Shown here piece by piece: positions 8,391 through 17,372 of a DNA stretch of 64,000 nt. The DNA is taken from the NCBI GenBank assembly GCA_023423535.1, contig JAFAFL010000003.1:62001-126000 (forward strand). The letters run 5' to 3'. Positions within the stretch are counted from its first letter, which is position 1. Every line of letters starts with the position of its first letter. Made by a program: the position numbers and the translations under genes. The stretch comes from Pseudomonadota bacterium (GTDB lineage Bacteria > Myxococcota > Myxococcia > Myxococcales > Myxococcaceae). The notes below the pieces were generated by a model, which saw nothing but the letters and a program-made list of their open reading frames with translations, did not search any database and was not told the origin of the DNA.

Positions 8391-8696
8391 ATGAGCGTGC
8401 TGTACGTGGTGACCGTGGAGGTGGAGCCGTCTGCGCTGGAGCAGTTCCGCGCGTGGCTGCCGCACCATGTGGAGGCGGTGCTCGCGCAGCCCGGGTTCGT
8501 CGGCTGCCGGAGCTGGCTGGACGCAGAGGACGCGGCGGACGGGTGGCGGCGCGTGCACAACCACTACGAGCTTCGGGATCGCGAGAGCCACGCGCGCTAC
8601 GACGCGAGCGAGGCGGCGGCGCGGCTGCGTTCCGAGTCACGCGACCGCTTCGGCGCCAACGTCCGCTTCCGCCGGGCGCTCTACTCGGCCTTGTGA
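8391..8696 (+). CDS. DUF4286-like small protein
   Basis: A 101-aa protein beginning MSVLYVVTVEVEP, with an alternating strand/helix pattern that suggests a ferredoxin-like dimeric alpha-beta barrel. The layout is like DUF4286 and antibiotic-biosynthesis-monooxygenase proteins. No cofactor motif is visible and no function can be assigned. GGGGAG sits 8 bases before the ATG. Its 3' end overlaps the convergent methyltransferase gene by 16 bases, so each stop codon lies inside the other gene. Confidence 0.7.
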   Translation: MSVLYVVTVEVEPSALEQFRAWLPHHVEAVLAQPGFVGCRSWLDAEDAADGWRRVHNHYELRDRESHARYDASEAAARLRSESRDRFGANVRFRRALYSAL

Positions 8697-9463
8697 AAGA
8701 GGTAGAGCCCGAAGCCGAGAAACCGGCGGCCCATGGTCAGGGACACGTTGCGCCATGACCGGCTGCGTTCACGGACGGCGGGGACCTCCGGATGGCCAGG
8801 GTTCTCGAGGCACCAGCGCTCGAGCTCGCGGGCGTAGCGCCACTCGTACTCGTCCCACTCCGCTTCGCCGGCGACGCGCGCGCTGAACGGGACGAGCCCC
8901 GCTGCCTCGCCGGCCGCGACGTTGCCCGCGTGATCGCGAAAGGCATCCGCACCCGTCCCGAGCGCCTCGAGGTACGCGTGCGTCGGCGGCTCGCGCCAGT
9001 AAGGCTCGCCGAAGAGCACGTAGCCGCCGGGCCTCGTCAGCCGGCAGAGCGTGCGCAGCGCGGCCTCCGGACCCTCGCCTTCGCCCAGGCCCGCGCCCAC
9101 CATCATCACCAGCTCCCAGGTCGTGGCCGAGGCCACCGCCCGCTCGGCGAAATCCGAGGTATCGCCTTGGTGAAGCGTCAGCCGCGCCCGCTCGGCGGTG
9201 TGCTCCGCCCGTCGCGCCGCCTCCTCGAGCATCCGCTCCGATCGATCGACGCCCTCGCCCGTCGCGCCCAGCCGGGTGATGACGTGACGCAGCAGCTCCG
9301 CGTTGCCGCACCCGAGGTCGAGCACCCTTCCGTGCAGCGGCAGGCTCACCGCGTCGAGCACGTCGTCCACGAGCGCCTGCGACAGCGGCGAGCAGAAGCG
9401 GTGGGTCCGGTGCGCGATGGCGCTGAGCGTCAGTCGGTCCATGGGCATGGGCGAAGTCTGCAT
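8681..9463 (-). CDS. Class I SAM-dependent methyltransferase
   Basis: A 260-aa methyltransferase with SAM-binding motif I at VLDLGCGNAELL (residues 47-58), the acidic motif II region GEGVDRSERML (69-79), GDTSDF (100-105), and the post-motif LTRPGGYVLFGEP (142-154). The substrate is unknown; the fold is UbiE/MenG-like but that does not fix a pathway. In-frame ATGs at 9463, 9448 and 9442 are all possible because none has a strong ribosome site. It is divergent from the NnrS-like gene and convergent with the DUF4286-like gene. Confidence 0.8.
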   Translation of the reverse strand: MQTSPMPMDRLTLSAIAHRTHRFCSPLSQALVDDVLDAVSLPLHGRVLDLGCGNAELLRHVITRLGATGEGVDRSERMLEEAARRAEHTAERARLTLHQGDTSDFAERAVASATTWELVMMVGAGLGEGEGPEAALRTLCRLTRPGGYVLFGEPYWREPPTHAYLEALGTGADAFRDHAGNVAAGEAAGLVPFSARVAGEAEWDEYEWRYARELERWCLENPGHPEVPAVRERSRSWRNVSLTMGRRFLGFGLYLFHKAE

Positions 9464-9483
9464 CGGCTCGCCCCACCCTGCGG

Positions 9484-9496
9484 CGCAGATTCTGCG
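9484..9496. promoter_or_regulatory. Short inverted repeat in the methyltransferase/NnrS divergent region
   Basis: CGCAGA and TCTGCG flank one central T, a perfect 13-bp inverted repeat between the divergent starts at 9463 and 9609. It could be an operator, but no known regulator motif is recognised. Confidence 0.25.
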
Positions 9497-9608
9497 TCTG
9501 CGGTGACTGTCGCGCAGAGCATGCGTCTCGTTTCGCGACCAGACGAAGCAGGCCGCCTCAGCCGACGTTCCTGCCCGCTGCGGCACGATTCGAGCACCGC
9601 CGCCCCGG

Positions 9609-10877
9609 ATGAATCCGTCCCGTCCGCCCCTCTTGTGGGCGCTGCGCCGCGAGCCCTGGCGGCTGCTCTTCCCGCTCGGCGTGGTGCTCGGGTTCTGGGG
9701 AACAGTCCCCTGGCTCGGGCTCGCCACCGGCACCTCCGAGGCCTACCGCGGCGGGTTCCACGCCATCGTCCAGTTCCAGGGTCTGCTCACCTGCTTCGCG
9801 ACCGGCTTCCTCTTCACCTTCGTGCCGAGGCGCACGGCCACCGCGCCGCCGTCGGTGCTCGAGCTGGGGATCGCCGCGCTGGCGCCGGTGGCGATCGCCG
9901 CGACCGCGTGGTTCGGGCTGCTCAGCGCTTCAACGCTGGTGTGGTTGGGGCTCGTCGCGACCGTCCTCTTCTTCGTCGCCATCCGGCTGCACCGCGCGGA
10001 CGAGGCGCACGCCGCACCGGCGCCCTTCGTGTGGCTCCTCGCGGGGCTGCTCTCCGCGTTCGGCGGCACGGTGATGCTCGTGCTCGGCGGCATGGGCGTG
10101 GGCGACGGCTTCGTCATGCACGGGCTGGGGATGACGCTCGTTTCGCAGGGGCTCTTCCTGCCGCTGGTGCTCGGCGTGGGTCAGGCGGTGCTGCCGTCGT
10201 TCCTTCTCGCGCGGCCGCCGGTGAAGCACCGCATCCTCAGCAGCGACGGCGCGCTGCAGGCGAGCTTCGCGTTCCTCCTCCTCGCCTCCTTCGTCATCGA
10301 GTGGCTGGGAAGGCCGCAGCTCGGCTGGGGCGTGCGCGCGGTCGTCTGCTTCGGCGTGTTGATGGGGATGGGCGGGCTGTGGCGCCGGCCGACGACGCCG
10401 GGCCTCCACCACACCTTCACCTGGCTCTCGCTCTGGTCGCTTCCGGTGGGCAGCGCGCTCGCGGCGCTCTGGCCCGCGCAGCGTGTGGCCGCGGCGCACG
10501 TCGTCTATCTCGGGCTCGGCCTGATGGTGCTCTCGTTCGCCACGCACCTCGTGCTCTCGCACAGCCGCGCCACGCACGGTCCCTCGCTCCCGCGCGCGCC
10601 GGTGGCCGCGTTCGGCGGGCTCACCCTGCTCGCGCTGTTCGCCCGCGTGGCGGTGGCGGTCGATCCCGCGCGCTTCCTCTTCTGGCTCGGCACCGCGGCG
10701 GCCGCGTTCATCGCCGCCGGCGTCGTGTGGCTGGTGTGGCTCGCCCCGAGGTTGTGGCCGCGGACGCCGCAGCAGCCTCCGGGAGGCCTGCCGGTCACGA
10801 TGACGAGACGAGGTCCCGGTCCGGGCCCAGGTGACGGCGCTGGAGGCACGCGCCTGCCGGTCCTGCCGCAGCGCTGA
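9609..10877 (+). CDS. NnrS-family multi-pass membrane protein
   Basis: A 422-aa integral membrane protein with about 12 hydrophobic segments. The pattern is like NnrS, a haem- and copper-containing membrane protein linked to nitric-oxide stress tolerance. The N-terminal half has conserved-looking histidine segments: YRGGFHAIVQFQGLLTCFATGF near residues 45-67 and HGLGMTLVSQG near 171. The last 30 residues are a Gly/Pro-rich cytoplasmic tail. No ribosome site stands out before the ATG. Neighbours give no denitrification context, so the physiological role is unclear. Confidence 0.72.
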   Translation: MNPSRPPLLWALRREPWRLLFPLGVVLGFWGTVPWLGLATGTSEAYRGGFHAIVQFQGLLTCFATGFLFTFVPRRTATAPPSVLELGIAALAPVAIAATAWFGLLSASTLVWLGLVATVLFFVAIRLHRADEAHAAPAPFVWLLAGLLSAFGGTVMLVLGGMGVGDGFVMHGLGMTLVSQGLFLPLVLGVGQAVLPSFLLARPPVKHRILSSDGALQASFAFLLLASFVIEWLGRPQLGWGVRAVVCFGVLMGMGGLWRRPTTPGLHHTFTWLSLWSLPVGSALAALWPAQRVAAAHVVYLGLGLMVLSFATHLVLSHSRATHGPSLPRAPVAAFGGLTLLALFARVAVAVDPARFLFWLGTAAAAFIAAGVVWLVWLAPRLWPRTPQQPPGGLPVTMTRRGPGPGPGDGAGGTRLPVLPQR

Positions 10878-10895
10878 TGGACAGACCGCGAAGAC

Positions 10896-12098
10896 TCAGA
10901 ACCGCCCGCTGAGCGCGAAGCCCCTTCCGCTGCCGCCCCCGACCGACGGCGCGAGGACGATTCGCCCATACCGGTTCGGGTCCTCGCCGGTGAGCCAGAG
11001 CCAGGTGGCGATGCCGCCGGTGGCCACGCCCGCGCCGAGCAGTCCGATGGAGAGGCCCTGGTCCCGCCCGAGCACGCGCGCCAGGTCGTCGGTCTCGCCC
11101 TGACACGCGAGCCGTCCGCTCCGAAGGCAGCCCTGGTAGCGCGCCTGGGCCTCGCCGCTGAAGCGGGTGCCGCCCTCGCCGGCGAGCGCCGCGCGCCGGG
11201 GGAGAAAGTCCGTCTGGTAGCGGCTCTCCACCCCGCGATCGATCGCCACCGCGCCGCCGAGCATCACCGCCGCGGCGCCGGTGGTCAGCCACGCGGCGGT
11301 GCGCAGCCGGCGGTGACGCTGCCGCCACGCGTTCTCGTAGTCGGGCGAAGGTGCGAGCCGTATCTCCTCCACCGCGGTGCGCTCGGGCTCGATCTTCACC
11401 GGCCGCAGCTGGGCGATGAAGCCGTCCTTCCGCACCTCCAGCCGGTGCGTGCCGCGCGGAAGCTTCAGCGGCTCCTGCAGCGGGGTGGAGCCTCGCAGCA
11501 CGTCGCCCACGCGCACCTCGGCGGCCTCCTCGCTCACGCGCAGGAGCAGCTCGCCCTGGGCGCCTTCGAGCAGCGGCGCGGCGAGCTCCTGCGCGAGCGC
11601 CGGCAACTCCCGCGCGAGCTGGGTGATCGGCGCGGGGCCGGCGCTCTTCTGCGAGATGACGCCTCGGCCGGCGGTGTCGAGCAGCCGGATCTCCACCTGC
11701 AGGTTCCCGCCCGGCGTCGTCCCCAGCTGCGTCACCGAGCCCGCGACCATGTACCTCGCGCCGAGCGCGTCGCGCATGGGGCCCAGCTCCGACTCGCCCT
11801 CGGTGCCGAGGAGCTGGCGGCTGCGCTCGATGGCGAGCAACTGCCGCACGTCCTCCGCGCTGAGCACCGGGAACACGTCGAGCTGCCGCAGCCCGCGCAC
11901 CACCGCGAGGGTCACCGCGTGCGCCTGCACCGGCGTGGCACCGCGCGCCTCCATGTCCAGCACCGCGACCGCCGGCGCCTGCGCATCTGGCGCGGCCCGC
12001 GCGGCGGAAGGCGACAGCGCCACGAGGAGCACCGAGCCGAAGAGCGCCGCGACGGGGAGCGAGAGGAAGCGAGATGGCTTTGTGGCCGAAGACCGCAC
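10896..12098 (-). CDS. PEGA-domain protein with a TolB/CsgG-like N-terminal domain
   Basis: This 400-aa exported protein has a signal peptide (about 1-35, AXA site ARAAPDAQA). A domain follows with VAVLDMEARG and ARYMVAGSVTQLG, typical of FlgO/CsgG/TolB-N-like proteins that build surface assemblies. A PEGA motif region comes next (PLQEPLKLPRGTHRLEVRKDGF, about 200-225), then a hydrophobic stretch near 270. PEGA domains are surface-layer modules abundant in Myxococcota. Its own function is unknown. It is divergent from the next lipoprotein gene over a 53-base gap. Confidence 0.7.
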   Translation of the reverse strand: MRSSATKPSRFLSLPVAALFGSVLLVALSPSAARAAPDAQAPAVAVLDMEARGATPVQAHAVTLAVVRGLRQLDVFPVLSAEDVRQLLAIERSRQLLGTEGESELGPMRDALGARYMVAGSVTQLGTTPGGNLQVEIRLLDTAGRGVISQKSAGPAPITQLARELPALAQELAAPLLEGAQGELLLRVSEEAAEVRVGDVLRGSTPLQEPLKLPRGTHRLEVRKDGFIAQLRPVKIEPERTAVEEIRLAPSPDYENAWRQRHRRLRTAAWLTTGAAAVMLGGAVAIDRGVESRYQTDFLPRRAALAGEGGTRFSGEAQARYQGCLRSGRLACQGETDDLARVLGRDQGLSIGLLGAGVATGGIATWLWLTGEDPNRYGRIVLAPSVGGGSGRGFALSGRF

Positions 12099-12151
12099 GG
12101 TGCCCGGACTCTATATGGTGGAGGCAGGGCCGCGCTCGCTGGAGGTTTCAC

Positions 12152-14038
12152 ATGAATGGGTTCTCACGTCTGCTGGCGGCGGCCGCCGCGGTGCCGCTGC
12201 TCGCCGGTGGCGGCATGACCACGACCGGCTGCCGGGACTTCGGGGACACGCGCCAGGGCGCTGCGACCGAGGCGGGCGGGCCGCTGGTGCGCTTCGAAGG
12301 ACTGGGCGCGGACGACGTGCTCCCCCTCCGCTGGCGCGTGGCGCTGCAGGCCGAAGACGTGGACGGGGTGGCGCGCGTGGCGCTCGCCTGTGGCCGTGCC
12401 GACGAGGAGGCGCGGCGGCCGCTCCACGCGTGGTCCGGGGCGCCCTTCGCGGCGGAGGTGGAGCTCTCGCCCTGCTTCGGTGACTCCGCCGAGGAGACGA
12501 CGCGCGCCGTGCTCGTGGCCACGGCCGAGGACGCGCTCGGCGCGGTGGGAGAGGCGAGGCTGGAGGTGGTGCTCGACCGCCGGCTGCCGCAGGTGACGGT
12601 CGAGGTGCCCGCGCGGGTGCGGCCGGGAGGCGCCCTCGAGGTCCGGATCTCCGCGCCTCCCGCGAGGCCCGGCGGCTCCGTCCCGGCGCTCGCCACGGCG
12701 CCGGCCGTGACGGTGGACGGCGTCCCGCGCGCGGTGGAGGAGAGGGCCCCCGGCCTGTTCGTCGCCACGATCACCGCGCCCAGACCGGATGGCCTCGAGG
12801 CCCGCGACGTCCCGATGCAGCTCGTCGTCAGCGCGCGCAGCGAGGCCGGCAACGAGCTGCGCCTCACCCGCGAGGTCGTCTCGTCGGTGGTCGCCTGGGA
12901 GCGGGAGCTGCCGGCGCAGGTGGTGAAGCCGGTGCTCGACGCGCACCGTCCGATCGCGGCGCAGAGCGGTCTCTCCATCGCCCTGCTCACCGAGTCCGGG
13001 AGCGCCGACACGTGGATCCCCGGGCGCGTGGATCCGCAGACGGGCGCGCTGCTCATCCCCCGCTTCGACAGGCCCGGCACCGCGCGTGCCTTCGCGTCCG
13101 ACGGCCGGCCGATCTTCGAGGAGCGCAACGGCGCCGGGCAGACCGTCCACTACTTCGGCGGGTGGAGCGGCCAGACCGACACGCCGGTGTCGCTCCAGCT
13201 CCAGGGGCCGCTGCTCCGGCTCCCCGACCGCACCTGCGCGCTCGCGGTGACGGACCCGTGCCAGCTGCCGACGTTCCAGTTCCAGTGCCTCGGCGGCGCG
13301 GGGAGCGCGCCCTACGTCTCCGCACAGCCGGCGGGTCCGAACGTGGGCGTGTACGTGGCGTCGGGACAGGTGGGCGCGGCGTTCGACTTCTACGGCTGCG
13401 GCACCGGCGGCACCTCGAACCGGCCGCGCACCAGCGTGCTCTGGCAGCCGGGGATGGTGAGCGACCCGCTGCTCGCGGACGTCGCCTCCGAGGCGCCGGG
13501 GATGATCGCGCGCGTGCTGGCCGCGGGCGACACCGGCCGCTTCGCGCTGACCTACCTCTCCTCGAAGGGCGAGCGCGTGACGCGGCTGACCGGCGCGGAC
13601 GGCTTCGAAGCCGACGAGCCGATGGGCACCGGCACCGCCGAGGTCCTCGCGGTTCGCCCGAAGAGCCTCAGCGTGGTGGCCGCGGAGGACGGCAAGGCGG
13701 GCACGGTGCTGCGCCTCTTCGAGCCGGGCCGGGCGTCGCCGGCGCGCGAGTACCCGCTGGACCTGCGGCTCGAGCCGGTGGGCGGCGCGGGGGAGCTGGC
13801 GCAGGTCTCGCCCAACGCCACCGCCTTCAGCGACGACCGCTTCGCCATGGTGGGCCGCACCCACGACTTCGGCCGCGGCGTCCTGGCGATGAACGCCGAC
13901 TTCACGCCCGCCTTCCTCTACCGCTATCCGCGCGGGACCTCGTCGCTGACCCTCGTCCACGACGGCCGCGACGACGGGCTCCTCTACCTGCTCGATGCGA
14001 CGAACCACCGCGTCGTCGCGCTGTGGCCGGCGTGGTGA
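12152..14038 (+). CDS. Large lipoprotein of unknown function
   Basis: A 628-aa protein with a lipoprotein signal (lipobox TTGC, cysteine near residue 27). GGAGG lies 7 bases before the ATG at 12152, which decides this start over 12074. Residues 40-265 look like two beta-sandwich (cadherin/Ig-like) modules with ALVATAEDALGAVGEARLEV. The second half has strand-rich, propeller-like segments ending FLYRYPRGTSSLTLVHDG. No enzyme motif is seen. It may be an outer-membrane surface protein. It converges with the PPC-repeat gene 15 bases downstream. Confidence 0.65.
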   Translation: MNGFSRLLAAAAAVPLLAGGGMTTTGCRDFGDTRQGAATEAGGPLVRFEGLGADDVLPLRWRVALQAEDVDGVARVALACGRADEEARRPLHAWSGAPFAAEVELSPCFGDSAEETTRAVLVATAEDALGAVGEARLEVVLDRRLPQVTVEVPARVRPGGALEVRISAPPARPGGSVPALATAPAVTVDGVPRAVEERAPGLFVATITAPRPDGLEARDVPMQLVVSARSEAGNELRLTREVVSSVVAWERELPAQVVKPVLDAHRPIAAQSGLSIALLTESGSADTWIPGRVDPQTGALLIPRFDRPGTARAFASDGRPIFEERNGAGQTVHYFGGWSGQTDTPVSLQLQGPLLRLPDRTCALAVTDPCQLPTFQFQCLGGAGSAPYVSAQPAGPNVGVYVASGQVGAAFDFYGCGTGGTSNRPRTSVLWQPGMVSDPLLADVASEAPGMIARVLAAGDTGRFALTYLSSKGERVTRLTGADGFEADEPMGTGTAEVLAVRPKSLSVVAAEDGKAGTVLRLFEPGRASPAREYPLDLRLEPVGGAGELAQVSPNATAFSDDRFAMVGRTHDFGRGVLAMNADFTPAFLYRYPRGTSSLTLVHDGRDDGLLYLLDATNHRVVALWPAW

Positions 14039-14053
14039 CGGGGCCGGCCTCGG

Positions 14054-17000
14054 CTACTGCACGACCAGCGTGAAGTTCCCGCTGCTGAAGCCGGCGTTGC
14101 CGCTCCAGTTGTCCACCACGAGGTAGTACTTCTGCCCGGGCGCGAGGTTGGTGAGGACGAGCGTCTCCGCCGCCCCCGCGCCGAGGTTGTCGCTGAAGGT
14201 GGTGCAGTGCTGCGGGCTGCAGGAGAGCCCCGTCGGCGGCTGGAGGAAGAGCAGCGCGCCGTCGAACTGGGCGCTCGGGGTGAGCGTCGCGGTGTGCGTG
14301 GTGCCTGAGGCGGTGAACTCGTAGACGAGGTCGCGGCCGGTCCACGGATAGCTGTTCGTGCTGGTGCAGAGCGGGCCGTAGGCGGGGTTGCTCGTGCGCG
14401 AGTAATTGTCCTGCGCCGCGGTGTTGCTGCCGGCGAAGGGCACGCCCAGGGTCAGCGCGGTCGCCTGCGCACACGTCTCCGGCAGCACGGTGGGCGCGCT
14501 CAGGGTCACGGTGAGCCCGAACGGTCCCCAGGTGTCGAACGCGCCGTCCACGTGGATCGAGTAGGTCCCCACCGGCTGGTTCTGCAGCGTGAAGGAGACC
14601 GGCCCGGGGCTGCTGGCCTGGGCGCAGCCGAGCTCGCTGCCGGCGCTGATGCTCGCGCAGGTGCTGACGCCCTGCCCCCGCACGTAGACCACCGGCACAT
14701 AGCCGCCCGGCCCCTGCGGGGTGACGGTGACGGTCACGTCGCGCGGAGAGGTCAACAACGCGTAGCGGTACACCACGTCGCGGCCCTTCTGCTTCGCGGT
14801 GGGCGAGCAGGTCGGCGAGGCATCGGAGGCGGTGTTGCCGTTGCTGGCGAAGGTCGTGTTGCCGCTGACCTGCGCGACGTCGTTGACGAAGGAGAGCAGC
14901 TGCGCGCCGGTGCAGGTGTCGTTGGGGGGCGGGGGCGTGGGCGACGACTGCTGCACGTTCAGCGAGAACGAGCCTGCGCCGGTGCCGTCGCTGTCCACGT
15001 AGATCCAGTACACGCCGGGCGGCTGCGAGTGGAGCGTGTAGCTCGCGCCGCCGCTGAAGCCGGAGCCGGTGACGCACGCCAGCTCGTCGCCGACGGCGTT
15101 GCTCGAGCAGGCCCCGCGCTTCACGTAGAGCACCGGCGTGAACGCGCCGCCGGAGGGAATCACGTTGATGTTCACGTCGCGCGTCTGCGACAGCGTGTAG
15201 CTGTAGATGAGGTCCCTTCCGGCGCTGCGCGCGTTGACGCTGCAGGTGGGCACCGCGTCGCCGGCGAAGTTGCTGTTGGTGGCGGCGGTGAGCGACGCCG
15301 AGACCTGCGCCTGGCCGTTGATGAAGACGAGCGGCGTGCCCGGGCAGGTGTCGCCGGTGGTGGGCATGCCGGCCTGCAGCGTCACCTCGAGCTGGAACGG
15401 ACCGGCGGTCTGCTGCGAGCCGTCCACCCAGAGGAAGTAGGTGCCCGGCGCCTGGTTCGCGAGGTTCAGCGTCACCGGCGCGCTGGAGGTGTTGGAGACG
15501 CAGGCCAGCTCGGTGGCGGTGCCGGTCTGGCCGCACGCATTGGGGGCGTGCACGTAGAGCACCGGCTGGAAGGTGGGTGACGCGCCGGTGGGGGTGACGG
15601 TGATCGTCACGTTGCTCGTGGTGGGAACGTTGTAGCTGAACACGACGTCCCGGCCGTCGTTGCGCGCGGAGGTGGAGCAGGTCGGTGACGCGTGCCAGGA
15701 CTGCTGGTTGTTCTGCGCGAAGCGGGTGTCTCCGGTCGCGGTGGCCACGCCGTTCTGGAAGAGGAGCGCCTTCGGCGAGCCGCAGTTGTCGTTCGTGGTG
15801 GGCGCGCTGGCGGTGACGTCCAGCACGAACTGACCGCTGGTGCCGAGCACGCCGTCCACCCAGATGAAGTACGTGCCCGCGGGGAGGTTCGGCAAAAGCA
15901 GCGTCTGCGGCGCGATGGGACCGGTCACCGGCTGCGCCTCGCACGCCAGCTGCGAGTCGATGTTGCAGGACGCGGTGCCCTGGCCGCGCAGGTACACCGC
16001 CGGCCGGAAGGTCCCGGTCGGATCGAGCGAGGTCACCTTCACCGCCACGTCGCGCGCCTGCGGCAGCGTGAACTGGTACACGACGTCCGGGCCCACCTGG
16101 CGCGCGGAGGTGGAGCAGCTCGGAGAGCTCGCGCCGGGCGGGTTGCCGTTCGTCGCGCCGACGGTGGTCCCCTGAACCATCGTATGCCCGCTGCTGAGAA
16201 ACAGCGTCTGGGCGTTGGCGCAGGTGTCGTTCGACGGCGCGACCACCGGCGGCACCGCGCTCACCGTCACCGTGGTGGGGCCGACCTGGTTCTGCACGCC
16301 CTCGACGAAGAGGAAGTAGTCGCCGGCGGGGAGGTTCGGCACCGCGATGGTCTCCGTCCCGCCCGCGGTCGGCGCCGCGTTGGCACACGCGATCGACGCG
16401 CCGTTCGCGCAGGGCGCCCCGCGCAGGTAGATGACCGGGTTGGCGATGCCGGTTGGGCCTCGGGTGGCGGTGATCGTCACGTCGCGCGCGGCGGGCAGCG
16501 AGAGGCGGTACACGAGCTCACGGCCCGAGGCGTTGCAGGTGCCCTGGTAGTCGTTCTGCGCCAGCGAGGTGTCGGCGTTGAAGCTCACCGTCGTGCCGCC
16601 CATGAAGTCGATGAGCTGTGCGGTGGCGCAGGTGTCGGGCAGCGGCAGGCAGTTGCCGAAGGAGCACCACGCGCCGGAGGGGCACTGCGCTGTGCTGGTG
16701 CAGGGACCGCACTCGTGACTGAAGGCGGAGCAGACCGGCGTCGGGTTCTGACAGGAGGACGAGTTGAGGCAGCCCACGCAGGTGCGGCTCGCCGGATTGC
16801 ACACCGGCCGCGCGGCACCGCACTGGCTGCTGGTGAGGCACTCCACGCACACGCCGCCGGGCACCTGGGTGTCGCAGATGGGTTGCGAAGGACCGCAGCC
16901 CTTCGTCGGCGTGCAGGTGATGCAGAGGCCCTTCCCCTCGTTCGCCTCCGGATCGCAGAACTGGGTGCCCGGGCAGCCGTTCGGACAGGGCACGTGGCCC

Positions 17001-17272
17001 CCGTCCGTCACGCCGCCGTCGCGCTGGCCACCGTCGGTGCCTCCGTCGCCCGTTTCACCGCCGCCATCGAGCGCGCCGCCGTCGCGCTGGCCACCGTCGG
17101 TCGTGCCGCCGTCGATCCTGCTGGAGGGGAGCACGCAGCGTCCGGTGGGGCCGTCACAGGTGGTGCCCTCGGGACAGGTGAGCGTCTCGCAGTGGGCGCC
17201 GACCGGGGCGGTGCGACCGCAGGCAGAGAGCGCCCCCACCGCCAGGGCGGCGAGCAACAGGAACCGACACAT
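14054..17272 (-). CDS. Cysteine-rich lipoprotein with six PPC-like beta-sandwich repeats
   Basis: A 1072-aa lipoprotein: signal peptide with lipidation Cys near residue 18 (GALSACG), a Gly/Asp/Thr-rich linker (about 50-100), and a Cys-rich segment of about 100 residues. Six repeats of about 115-150 residues follow. Each repeat opens with a [DN]TC or TC start, a GRD/GPD-(L/V)VY strand pair, a VYLRG or equivalent strand, and an LPAGxYFxxVDG end. This is the bacterial pre-peptidase C (PPC) pattern, here without a peptidase domain. CGGAGG precedes the ATG at 17272 by 6 bases. It is likely a surface protein in adhesion or binding; the ligand is unknown. Confidence 0.75.
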   Translation of the reverse strand: MCRFLLLAALAVGALSACGRTAPVGAHCETLTCPEGTTCDGPTGRCVLPSSRIDGGTTDGGQRDGGALDGGGETGDGGTDGGQRDGGVTDGGHVPCPNGCPGTQFCDPEANEGKGLCITCTPTKGCGPSQPICDTQVPGGVCVECLTSSQCGAARPVCNPASRTCVGCLNSSSCQNPTPVCSAFSHECGPCTSTAQCPSGAWCSFGNCLPLPDTCATAQLIDFMGGTTVSFNADTSLAQNDYQGTCNASGRELVYRLSLPAARDVTITATRGPTGIANPVIYLRGAPCANGASIACANAAPTAGGTETIAVPNLPAGDYFLFVEGVQNQVGPTTVTVSAVPPVVAPSNDTCANAQTLFLSSGHTMVQGTTVGATNGNPPGASSPSCSTSARQVGPDVVYQFTLPQARDVAVKVTSLDPTGTFRPAVYLRGQGTASCNIDSQLACEAQPVTGPIAPQTLLLPNLPAGTYFIWVDGVLGTSGQFVLDVTASAPTTNDNCGSPKALLFQNGVATATGDTRFAQNNQQSWHASPTCSTSARNDGRDVVFSYNVPTTSNVTITVTPTGASPTFQPVLYVHAPNACGQTGTATELACVSNTSSAPVTLNLANQAPGTYFLWVDGSQQTAGPFQLEVTLQAGMPTTGDTCPGTPLVFINGQAQVSASLTAATNSNFAGDAVPTCSVNARSAGRDLIYSYTLSQTRDVNINVIPSGGAFTPVLYVKRGACSSNAVGDELACVTGSGFSGGASYTLHSQPPGVYWIYVDSDGTGAGSFSLNVQQSSPTPPPPNDTCTGAQLLSFVNDVAQVSGNTTFASNGNTASDASPTCSPTAKQKGRDVVYRYALLTSPRDVTVTVTPQGPGGYVPVVYVRGQGVSTCASISAGSELGCAQASSPGPVSFTLQNQPVGTYSIHVDGAFDTWGPFGLTVTLSAPTVLPETCAQATALTLGVPFAGSNTAAQDNYSRTSNPAYGPLCTSTNSYPWTGRDLVYEFTASGTTHTATLTPSAQFDGALLFLQPPTGLSCSPQHCTTFSDNLGAGAAETLVLTNLAPGQKYYLVVDNWSGNAGFSSGNFTLVVQ

Positions 17273-17372
17273 GGCGTACCTCCGAGGGGCGCGGGTGTCG
17301 GGCATCACACGGCGGCCCTCTCGGTCTGTCAACGGCCGGGCAGGCTTGGCGCGTGACGGTACCCGGCAGCGG

